7,932 bases of DNA from Clostridia bacterium (GTDB lineage Bacteria > Bacillota > Clostridia > Christensenellales > CAG-138). Position 1 is the first letter of the stretch, and each line of letters starts with the position of its first letter. The position numbers and the translations under genes were made by a program. The notes under the pieces were generated by a model. That model was not told the origin of the DNA and did not search any database. It was given only the letters and a program-made list of their open reading frames with translations. The stretch is taken from positions 1-7,932 of the forward strand of contig JAEDJH010000060.1 in assembly GCA_016296415.1 (NCBI GenBank), given 5' to 3'. Below are positions 1 through 6,302 of this stretch, piece by piece.

Positions 1-1836
1 AACCGTAGGCTCAACCGTAGGTGCAACGGTGGGCTGGGTCGTCGGGGTGGGATCGCCCTCGGTGGTTACATACTCATAAAAAACGATGTTATTGCCGGTG
101 TTCTTGCTCGTGGTGAAGAGAGTGTTATCCGCCGCATAAGACAGATAGTAGTAGCCTTCGCTGTCTACCTGGTTGTTAAGGTCGTTTCCGCTGTAAAGCC
201 ATGCAATGGCGGTAGTGGAGGGTGCAAGATATTCGGTTGAGTCAAGACCCATGTACATTCCGTCATCTACACTCTGGAATGTCCAGCCGGAAGTGCTGTT
301 GCCTGCTGCTACCCACGATATCTCGTTTACGTTCACGCTCGAGGACACGGTCAGAGTGCTGTCGCTGTTCTCGGTTACGCTTACGGGTGCAAGATAGTGG
401 TTGCTCGATACGGTGCTGTTGGATACAGCTACGCCCTGTCCGCCCGCTACGATTATGTACGTTCCGCCGGCTTTGATCTCATCTGCTATCATGTAGCCTT
501 CGAAGTTGTTGACGGTCAGAGAAGCTGTTCTGGTATAGCTCGTGTTTGCTACGTTGTCCTTAATTACGCAGGTGATGGTGGTGCTGCCTGCGGATACGCC
601 CGTTGCTTTACCGGTGCTGTCGATGGTTGCAATACCGGTGTTGGCGGAGCTCCATGTTGCGGTATAGTCAACGTTTGCGGGTTCTACGCTGAGGGCAAAG
701 GTGGCTTTGCCGCCGACCACAGTGGTTGCGCTCGTGGGGGTGATGCTTACCGAGGTGATCGCCTCAGGCTCGGACGAGCCGAAGAGTTCCCAATCGCTGG
801 TAACGGTCTGCGCTCCATCGGGGTTGGACGGGAAGGAATCGGTGGGGGACATTACGATGGGATAAGCATCGCCGTGGGGATCCGGTATGCCATGGGTATC
901 CTTCATTACCTTTATGGCTTCGGCTACGGTTGCGCCGTTCTTCATCTGGGTCCAGAAGGTCTCTTCATAGAGATAGTCGCCTGCAAATGTTACGGACTGG
1001 GAATAGCCGTAAACAATGCCTGCACCTGCCTGGAGGAGAGCCGTACCGGTGGTACCATTACCGGCCTTCTTCATACCTTCGCAGATGGCCATCCAAACAA
1101 TGCAGTTGGAGAGCTCTGCGCTCTTATGTACATTTATGTACCGACCGTCAATGAATGCTTCGGAGCCGGAGCTGACCGCATAACCGTTGGAGTAGTCCGA
1201 AGAGGTTATGCCGGAGTTGGTGGTCAGGCAGAGGTAAGACGAGGTGCCGCTCTGAACGCCGTGGCTGTCGAATATAACGACGCCTTTTCCGGGCATTGCG
1301 GAGGCGATCGCCGGACCGGTAGCATCGGTGGACTGGATCAGAGTGTAAGATCCGCCGGTTGCCGATGCGATGGACTGCGCCTCGTTCTTATACTGGTCGG
1401 TAAAGGATGAGTCATGTCCGTAGTAAGGAGCGATGAGGAGAACGTTTGCGCTCGACGGGCCGTTCTTGGTTGCCGCGGGAATGAAGGTTACATCCTCTTT
1501 ATATTCGCCCTCATAAGGGGTGATTTCGTTGCGGAGCCTATATACATAGACGCAGTGCATGCCGTCCACTTTGAATGCGAACTGTCTTTCACCTTCCCAA
1601 ACAAGGTCTGTTACCAGTTCGTTTTCAGCGGCGGCTTCGTATGCCGCAAGGGTTACTTTTTCGGGCGTTGCTTTCATGGAAAGCGCTTCCGCCTCGACTT
1701 GGTCGATTTCTGCCCATGCTTTGTCAAGCAAAGAAAGAGCAGATCTTTCCGCTGCAGCGTCGCCGAGGGTTGCGATGGGCATGATGGCCAGCATCATCAC
1801 AACGGCAATGACTGCACACAGAATCTTCTTCGTCAT
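1..1836 (-). CDS. Secreted caspase-like (clan CD) cysteine peptidase with BIG2 domain, 3'-truncated by window edge
   Basis: I read this reverse-strand frame codon by codon: 612 codons with no stop, continuing past the window edge, so the C-terminus is missing. The ATG at 1836 has a perfect AGGAGG (1845-1850) eight bases upstream. Residues 1-26 form a signal peptide (MTKKILCAVIAV, then a hydrophobic stretch). The central domain, about 130-320, has the hallmarks of clan CD cysteine peptidases (caspase, gingipain, clostripain fold). A beta strand ends in FDSHG (His192-Gly193) and another ends in WMAICEG (Cys252), followed by a Gly/Ala-rich segment and GIVYGYSQSV. His192 and Cys252 are the predicted dyad. 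Residues about 359-443 are a BIG2 Ig-like domain (ITSVSITPTSATT ... GKATGVSAGSTTIT). Residues about 446-590 are a beta-rich domain I cannot assign, followed by a linker with PTV repeats. Substrate is unknown. The missing end could carry a membrane anchor, a dockerin or further repeats. The reading frame and clan are fairly secure; the exact peptidase family is not. Confidence 0.8.
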   Translation of the reverse strand, partial: MTKKILCAVIAVVMMLAIMPIATLGDAAAERSALSLLDKAWAEIDQVEAEALSMKATPEKVTLAAYEAAAENELVTDLVWEGERQFAFKVDGMHCVYVYRLRNEITPYEGEYKEDVTFIPAATKNGPSSANVLLIAPYYGHDSSFTDQYKNEAQSIASATGGSYTLIQSTDATGPAIASAMPGKGVVIFDSHGVQSGTSSYLCLTTNSGITSSDYSNGYAVSSGSEAFIDGRYINVHKSAELSNCIVWMAICEGMKKAGNGTTGTALLQAGAGIVYGYSQSVTFAGDYLYEETFWTQMKNGATVAEAIKVMKDTHGIPDPHGDAYPIVMSPTDSFPSNPDGAQTVTSDWELFGSSEPEAITSVSITPTSATTVVGGKATFALSVEPANVDYTATWSSANTGIATIDSTGKATGVSAGSTTITCVIKDNVANTSYTRTASLTVNNFEGYMIADEIKAGGTYIIVAGGQGVAVSNSTVSSNHYLAPVSVTENSDSTLTVSSSVNVNEISWVAAGNSTSGWTFQSVDDGMYMGLDSTEYLAPSTTAIAWLYSGNDLNNQVDSEGYYYLSYAADNTLFTTSKNTGNNIVFYEYVTTEGDPTPTTQPTVAPTVEPTV

Positions 1837-1882
1837 GTTTTCTTCCTCCTGATTTTTGTTGTTGAGCATATAGCCTGAGGAA

Positions 1883-1912
1883 AGTATATCATATTTTATG
1901 CATGATTGTCCA
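1883..1912 (-). promoter_or_regulatory. Candidate housekeeping promoter for the caspase-like protease gene
   Basis: On the minus strand, TGGACA (1912-1907, five of six matches to the -35 consensus) is followed after 18 bases by TATACT (1888-1883). A TG lies one base upstream of the -10, giving an extended -10 (TGATATACT). Transcription would start near 1876, leaving about 40 bases of leader with an AGGAGG site before the ATG at 1836. The match is by eye. Confidence 0.55.
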
Positions 1913-2027
1913 TTATCTGGGGCCTATTTTGCAATTTTATTTATTTACAAGCGCATCGTTGTATCTTGAAACATGATATACATTTTTACAAAATGCAAGA
2001 AAATTCTATTCTTTTTTTAACTGTTAT

Positions 2028-2055
2028 TTGACAATATTCATAAACTTTGTATAAT
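2028..2055 (+). promoter_or_regulatory. SigA-type promoter for the amidase-cohesin unit
   Basis: TTGACA (2028-2033) and TATAAT (2050-2055) both match the consensus exactly, with a 16-base spacer. They sit in very AT-rich DNA between divergent genes. The predicted transcription start is about 2062. This leaves no room for a ribosome site before the earlier in-frame starts at 2067-2076, and so supports initiation at 2094. Confidence 0.75.
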
Positions 2056-2093
2056 TATATTGAAGTTTGATGAATATGGGTAACGGTGGATAT

Positions 2094-3521
2094 ATGCTTA
2101 AGGGCTTGATAAAAACAACGGCAGTCATTCTTTTGCTTGCCGCGCTGGCGTTTCTTCCCGTGCAGATTTTTGCGGAAGAAACAAAGGATGTTGATATATA
2201 TGACCTTCCTATTGAGGAGAACGACTCCTTATGTGGACGCATCGTCTTTGTTGACCCCGGGCATGGGATAGGCTGCGGAGGCGCTTACGGCGGCTATACG
2301 GAGCACGTTTATAATCTCATTTATGCCAACCTGCTCAAAGACAAGCTCGAAAAATGCGGAGCAACGGTCGTCATGACCAGAACCACCGCCGAGAATGTAG
2401 ATAATTATCACCGCATGGCGGCGCTCCATATATATCTCCTCGATATGCTTAAGGCAATATACCAAAACGATATAAATCTTTCCGTTTCACCGAGCGAGAT
2501 CGCACTGCTGCAGGCGCATATAGACGAAATGACAAGATTGCAGCGAATAATGAAAAACGTGCTCAGCGATATATCCCTTGCGAGGATCTATTTCAACGCT
2601 CCGTACGACTATTCCTACAATCGTGCTATACACCCCGATCTGAAGAAAATATTTGAATACGAGAGGCATCCGTCCGTCAGCCGCAATGTTCTTTACGTGT
2701 CCATTCACTCCAATGCAACGGGTGAACCGGTGAACACCAATACCAACGGCACGGTCACATACTATCTTTCAAACGATTGGTACGCCTCCCAAAACTACTA
2801 TACCGAGTATGCAAACGTAGCAGGCAGTGAGATTGCTGCCACACTCATGCTGGATCATGTGTCGCTTTCCGGCGGATTCAAAAGGCGCGGAATGCACGTA
2901 AACGATTACTTTATGCTTCGTGAGCATAATGCGCCCGCCGTTTTGGTCGAGATGGGCTATCACACCAACGCAGGCGACCGTGAGCGGCTCAAGGACGAGG
3001 AAAATCAGGACCGCATTACCAACGGAATGGTGATTGCCATACAGGAATACTTTTCCGGCATAGATATTTACACCATGCCGGTCAACGTCAACTGCGTGTC
3101 AAGCTCCGTTTATCAGATAATGGCGGACAGCATTGCGGGCATACACCCCTGCACAACCGTTGACGCCCTGCTGTCCGGCCTTGACAGCCCCTATTATCTA
3201 TCCGTCATAGAGGCAAACGGAAGCTCCGCAAAAATCGGCTCGGAGCTTGTGGTCACCGAGGACGAGCTGGTTGTAAGCGACGCCTCGACAAACGAGACCA
3301 TCGCAAGCTATCCCATAATAATTTACGGCGATGTATCCGGCGACGGGCAGATAGGGCTTATCGACCTTTTAACCATACAAAAATATCTGCTCGGAACGAT
3401 GGATTTCCAATCGCACGCCATGCTCGAATCCGCCGACGTCAATAAATCCGGCGAGATAACGCTTATCGACCTGCTGTTTATCCAAAAGCATCTTTTGGGT
3501 GAAATAGAGATTGCTCAATAA
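2094..3521 (+). CDS. Secreted N-acetylmuramoyl-L-alanine amidase (amidase_3) with C-terminal type I dockerin
   Basis: This zinc amidase should cleave the bond between N-acetylmuramic acid and L-alanine in peptidoglycan, outside the membrane. It has 475 residues from ATG 2094. I chose that start because it begins a clean signal peptide (MLKGLIKTTAVILLLAALAF, cleavage near residue 27), GGTGGA lies just upstream (2085-2090), and the promoter leaves no usable leader for earlier starts. Amidase_3 motifs are DPGHG (His57), YTEH (Glu70), SIHSNA (His205) as zinc ligands, and VLVEMG (Glu286) as catalytic acid. About 75-80 residues more than I would expect separate Glu70 from His205, largely helix-prone (about 105-165). 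Residues about 330-410 form a small beta-rich linker module. Residues 412-434 and 447-469 are two dockerin repeats (GDVSGDGQIGLIDLLTIQKY and ADVNKSGEITLIDLLFIQKH), with calcium-loop Asp/Asn residues. The gene lies 19 bases upstream of a cohesin gene, its probable partner. Enzyme class and dockerin are near certain; the partner is inferred. Confidence 0.93.
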   Translation: MLKGLIKTTAVILLLAALAFLPVQIFAEETKDVDIYDLPIEENDSLCGRIVFVDPGHGIGCGGAYGGYTEHVYNLIYANLLKDKLEKCGATVVMTRTTAENVDNYHRMAALHIYLLDMLKAIYQNDINLSVSPSEIALLQAHIDEMTRLQRIMKNVLSDISLARIYFNAPYDYSYNRAIHPDLKKIFEYERHPSVSRNVLYVSIHSNATGEPVNTNTNGTVTYYLSNDWYASQNYYTEYANVAGSEIAATLMLDHVSLSGGFKRRGMHVNDYFMLREHNAPAVLVEMGYHTNAGDRERLKDEENQDRITNGMVIAIQEYFSGIDIYTMPVNVNCVSSSVYQIMADSIAGIHPCTTVDALLSGLDSPYYLSVIEANGSSAKIGSELVVTEDELVVSDASTNETIASYPIIIYGDVSGDGQIGLIDLLTIQKYLLGTMDFQSHAMLESADVNKSGEITLIDLLFIQKHLLGEIEIAQ

Positions 3522-3540
3522 ACCCCGGAGGTATTGACCC

Positions 3541-4689
3541 GTGATAAAACGTTCACGCAAGTTTATTATAGCTGTAACGGTTTTCTCCGTGCTGCTCGGA
3601 CTTTTTGCCGTTCCTGCGCTCGGCGTGGGGGTTTCCGCCTCCGCCTCCCCTTCCAAGGTTAAGCCCGGAGATGAGTTTACCGTAACCGTAAAATTCAAGG
3701 GAACCAACATAATGGGTGCGGAAGCCAACTTTTCATACGACAGCAGCCTCGTTAAATACCTCGGCGGCGATAACACCTCCGACGGCAAAATCGTACTTTA
3801 CACATCCGCAGCGGATGCTTCCTCGCTCTCATGCAAGATTAAATTCAAGGCGCTGAAGGCAGGCGAAGCGAAAATCAGCATTACCTGCACCGAAAGCTAC
3901 GACTCAAACCTCAACAGTCTGAGCGGCGGCAGCTCAAGTGTTACCGTAAAGATTGCGGCTTCCTCTGGCGGCGCGTCGGGCACGCAAAAGCCTACCGCTC
4001 CGAAGCCCACGCCCACCCCCATACCGAATATCCCCATAAGCATAGACGGTATCCCCCATACGATAATCGGCGCCCTGCCGGAAAACGTTGAAATTCCCGA
4101 AGGATTTGCCCCGACGGAATACGTATGCAACGGGCAGCCCGTTGCCGCGCTGCAAAACGAGCAGGGCTTCATCCTTTTGTACATAGCCGATGCAAACGGC
4201 GAAAACGGTCGCTTCCATATATATGAAGCAGCTACGGATTCGTACATACCATTTGTTTGTGCCGTTGTCAGCCAAAGCTACATAATACTCGTGCCCGATG
4301 AATCGGCGGAGCTTCCCGAGGGCTATAAGCCCGGGCTTATCAATATCGGCGGCAACAGCGTCCGTGCATGGCTCAATGCCAACGGAGGCTGCATTCTCTA
4401 TGCCTGCGCCGATGACGGCACGGTCGATTATTACGAATATGATATTTTGAGCGGCTCTTTCATGCGCTACGTCTTTGCAACGCCCGAGCCGACGCCCGAG
4501 CCTACTCCGGAACCCACGCCGGCGCCGACGCCCGAGCCGACTCCCGAACCCACGCCCGAGCCCACTGGACTTGCCGCACTCAGCGTGCTTGAAAAGTATC
4601 TTGGCGGCTGTGCGATATTCCTGGCAGTCGGATGCGTTGTACTCGGCATATTGCTTATAAGGGCGTCCAAAAAGGCAATGGAAGAATAA
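3541..4689 (+). CDS. Membrane-anchored cohesin-domain surface protein
   Basis: A 382-residue protein starting at GTG 3541, with GGAGGT (3527-3532) eight bases upstream. It follows the dockerin-amidase by 19 bases with no terminator between, so the two are probably co-transcribed. Domains in order: a signal peptide (1-28; basic MIKRSRK then hydrophobic); a cohesin-type beta domain (about 29-139; SASPSKVKPGDEFTVTV, NIMGAEANFSYDSSLVKY, CKIKFKALKAGEAKISI); a Ser/Gly/Pro/Thr linker (140-163); two tandem copies of a roughly 55-residue beta module (about 183-239 and 256-311, each starting with xE[I/L]PEG[F/Y]xP); a TPEP-repeat linker (314-341); and a single transmembrane helix (about 355-373) followed by a basic tail (RASKKAMEE). 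This is the layout of a surface anchor: the cohesin outside, the C-terminus in the cytoplasm. By family knowledge cohesins bind dockerins, so the natural candidate ligand is the upstream amidase. The duplicated module is not one I can name. Confidence 0.85.
   Translation: MIKRSRKFIIAVTVFSVLLGLFAVPALGVGVSASASPSKVKPGDEFTVTVKFKGTNIMGAEANFSYDSSLVKYLGGDNTSDGKIVLYTSAADASSLSCKIKFKALKAGEAKISITCTESYDSNLNSLSGGSSSVTVKIAASSGGASGTQKPTAPKPTPTPIPNIPISIDGIPHTIIGALPENVEIPEGFAPTEYVCNGQPVAALQNEQGFILLYIADANGENGRFHIYEAATDSYIPFVCAVVSQSYIILVPDESAELPEGYKPGLINIGGNSVRAWLNANGGCILYACADDGTVDYYEYDILSGSFMRYVFATPEPTPEPTPEPTPAPTPEPTPEPTPEPTGLAALSVLEKYLGGCAIFLAVGCVVLGILLIRASKKAMEE
4480..4563 (+). repeat. TPEP tandem repeat linker
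   Basis: Seven four-residue units (TPEP, with one TPAP as the fourth) encoded by degenerate 12-base units inside the cohesin gene. The stretch is an extended, rigid spacer between the duplicated modules and the transmembrane helix, and would project the cohesin through the wall. Codons differ between copies, so the repeat is kept at protein level as well as DNA level. Confidence 0.9.
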
Positions 4690-4691
4690 TC

Positions 4692-4728
4692 AAACGGTGC
4701 GGTTTCACCACGATGCCGCACCGTTTTT
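4692..4728 (+). terminator. Intrinsic terminator after the cohesin gene
   Basis: The stem AAACGGTGCGG (4692-4702) pairs perfectly with CCGCACCGTTT (4716-4726) across a 13-base loop, and the T-run extends to 4728. It starts two bases after the stop codon at 4689 and closes the amidase-cohesin unit. Confidence 0.9.
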
Positions 4729-4743
4729 ATGCCCAAAGCCGCA

Positions 4744-4799
4744 TCAAAGCCTCACAGCCCGAATCGGTGGCTAAACTTCCCCAATTGGGGAGGCTTTGA
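4744..4799. repeat. Nested palindromic element upstream of the glycyl-tRNA synthetase promoter
   Basis: TCAAAGCCTC (4744-4753) is the exact reverse complement of GAGGCTTTGA (4790-4799). Between them lie a perfect 12-base palindrome CCCCAATTGGGG (4779-4790) and a smaller hairpin (CCG-AAT-CGG, 4759-4767, flanked by AGCC/GGCT). The element sits between the terminator and the next promoter, contains no gene and lies outside the predicted transcripts. It looks like a dispersed REP-like or miniature mobile repeat. Only one copy is in this window, so that identity is an inference. Confidence 0.5.
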
Positions 4800-4800
4800 C

Positions 4801-4829
4801 TTGACAAAAGCGCACTTTAAGAATATCAT
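4801..4829 (+). promoter_or_regulatory. SigA-type promoter for glycyl-tRNA synthetase
   Basis: TTGACA (4801-4806) and TATCAT (4824-4829) are separated by the optimal 17 bases. Predicted transcription start is near 4836, giving a leader of about 25 bases. A leader that short cannot hold a T-box riboswitch, and I found no T-box sequence in the interval. Confidence 0.7.
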
Positions 4830-4860
4830 AGATTCATTATGTAAACAGGAGTATTTATTC

Positions 4861-6249
4861 ATGGAAAGCAAACTTACGATGGACAAGATTGTAGCCCTTT
4901 GCAAAAACAGAGGCTTCATTTTCCCCGGTTCCGAAATATACGGCGGATTGGCAAACGCATGGGATTACGGTCCTCTCGGCGTTGAATATCTCAACAACGT
5001 CAAGAAGGCATGGTGGCGCAAGTTTGTTCAGGAAAGCCCCTACAACGTCGGCATGGACGCCGCAATACTGATGAACCCCGAAACCTGGGTCGCATCCGGT
5101 CACGTCGTCAATTTTAACGACCCTCTCATGGACTGCAAGGCGTGCAAGGCCCGCTTCCGTGCGGATAAGCTCATTGAGGATTATGCCTTTGCAAACTCGC
5201 TTGACCTGCATCCCGACGGATGGACCAACGAGATGATGACCGAGTTCATACAGCAAAACGGCATTGCCTGCCCCGAATGCGGCCGCAAGGAGTTCACCGG
5301 CATACGCAAGTTCAATATGATGTTCAAAACGTTCCAGGGCGTAAACGAGGAGACCGCAAACGAGATATATCTGCGCCCCGAGACCTGTCAGGGAATATTC
5401 GTAAACTTCAAGAACGTGCAGCGTTCCATGCGTAAAAAGATCCCCTTCGGCATAGCGCAGATAGGAAAATCGTTCAGAAACGAAATAACCCCGGGAAACT
5501 TCATCTTCAGAACGAGAGAGTTTGAGCAGATGGAGCTCGAGTTCTTCTGCGAGCCCGGCAAGGATATCGAATGGTACAACTACTGGAAGGATTATTGCAG
5601 GGACTTCCTTCTCGCCCTCGGCATGAAGAAGGAGAATATGCGCCTTCGTGAGCATTCAAAGGACGAGCTTTGCCACTATTCAAACGGCACCACCGACATC
5701 GAGTATCTGTTCCCCTTCGGATGGGGCGAGCTTTGGGGCATAGCGGACAGAACCGACTTCGACCTCAAGGCACACGCAGGCCACAGCGGCGAAAAAATGG
5801 AGTACCAGGATCCGTTCACCAACGAAAAATACATCCCCTACTGCATCGAACCGTCCGTCGGCGCAGGAAGAATGGCACTCGCCCTCCTCTGCGACGCCTA
5901 TGACGAGGAGCTGCTCGAAAGCGGCGATACCAGAAACGTTCTGCATCTGCATCCCGTCCTTGCGCCGTATAAGGCCGCCGTACTTCCCCTGCAGAAAAAG
6001 CTCGGCGACAAAGCGCAGGAAGTATATGCACGCCTCGCAAAGCGTTTCAGCGTTGACTATGACGATGCGGGTCAAATCGGCAAGCGTTACCGCAGGCAGG
6101 ACGAGATAGGTACTCCGCTGTGCATCACCATAGACTTCGACACCCTTGAGGACAATACCGTTACGGTGCGCGACAGAGATACCATGGAGCAGATCAGACT
6201 GCCGATAGACAGCCTTATCGCCTATATTGACGAAAAAACCGACTTTTAA
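4861..6249 (+). CDS. glyQS: Glycyl-tRNA synthetase, single-chain (alpha2) type
   Basis: Charges tRNA(Gly) with glycine in the cytoplasm. This is the homodimeric class II form, also called glyS. It has 462 residues, the usual length. ATG 4861 has AGGAG (4847-4851) nine bases upstream; the frame stays open back to 4729, but that stretch crosses a palindrome and the promoter. Seen in sequence: an N-terminal catalytic region with WDYGPLGVEYL (35-44); a zinc-binding insertion with Cys92, Cys95, Cys137 and Cys140; LRPETCQGIF (171-180); class II motif 2 (FRNEITPGNF, 205-214, through REFEQMELEFF); motif 3 (IEPSVGAGRMALALL, 329-343); and a C-terminal anticodon-binding domain from about residue 360 (HPVLAPYKAAVLPLQ). 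Residue 336 of motif 3 is Gly just before the invariant Arg, where I would expect Asp or Glu. The gene is transcribed alone and converges with sigF. Confidence 0.97.
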   Translation: MESKLTMDKIVALCKNRGFIFPGSEIYGGLANAWDYGPLGVEYLNNVKKAWWRKFVQESPYNVGMDAAILMNPETWVASGHVVNFNDPLMDCKACKARFRADKLIEDYAFANSLDLHPDGWTNEMMTEFIQQNGIACPECGRKEFTGIRKFNMMFKTFQGVNEETANEIYLRPETCQGIFVNFKNVQRSMRKKIPFGIAQIGKSFRNEITPGNFIFRTREFEQMELEFFCEPGKDIEWYNYWKDYCRDFLLALGMKKENMRLREHSKDELCHYSNGTTDIEYLFPFGWGELWGIADRTDFDLKAHAGHSGEKMEYQDPFTNEKYIPYCIEPSVGAGRMALALLCDAYDEELLESGDTRNVLHLHPVLAPYKAAVLPLQKKLGDKAQEVYARLAKRFSVDYDDAGQIGKRYRRQDEIGTPLCITIDFDTLEDNTVTVRDRDTMEQIRLPIDSLIAYIDEKTDF

Positions 6250-6270
6250 GCAAGGCACAGATTAAATTCG

Positions 6271-6302
6271 CCCCACCGAGGTTTGCTTCGGTGGGGATTT
6301 TT
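6271..6302 (+). terminator. Intrinsic terminator after glycyl-tRNA synthetase, touching the sigF stop codon
   Basis: CCCCACCGA (6271-6279) pairs perfectly with TCGGTGGGG (6288-6296) over an eight-base loop, followed by ATTTTT (6297-6302). The T-run overlaps the stop codon of convergent sigF (TAA, read from 6303 to 6301). Read from the other strand the same hairpin lies directly behind sigF, but its trailing T-tract is weak (CGAATTTAAT). It therefore works mainly for the plus strand and perhaps partly in both directions. Confidence 0.85.

Noticed and set aside
397..1410. Long plus-strand open frame of 337 codons
   Set aside because: It is the exact antisense, codon-aligned shadow of the minus-strand protease. 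Its product is rich in Gly/Arg/Cys with no recognisable domain, whereas the minus strand has a signal peptide, ribosome site, caspase-like motifs and a BIG2 domain.
2067..2093. Earlier starts (TTG 2067, ATG 2070, ATG 2076) for the amidase
   Set aside because: The predicted transcription start near 2062 leaves no leader or ribosome site for them, and the added residues would spoil the signal peptide that begins cleanly at 2094.
4480..4563. CRISPR-like or satellite array
   Set aside because: The 12-base periodicity is explained by in-frame TPEP codons with no spacers, inside a well-supported gene.
4467..4736. Minus-strand frame with Gly/Ser/Val repeats
   Set aside because: The repeats are the reverse complement of the TPEP linker codons and the frame runs through the terminator, so it is not a gene.
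4729..4860. N-terminal extension of the glycyl-tRNA synthetase to 4729
   Set aside because: The added 44 residues cross the palindrome and promoter, have no ribosome site, and lie outside the family's normal N-terminus. ATG 4861 has AGGAG at good spacing.
4690..4860. T-box riboswitch ahead of glyQS
   Set aside because: No conserved T-box sequence was found, the space after the terminator is short, and the promoter lies downstream of the only strong hairpins.
4855..5655. Minus-strand open frame of 266 codons inside glyQS
   Set aside because: It is an antisense shadow of a certain gene, with no ribosome site and no domain of its own.
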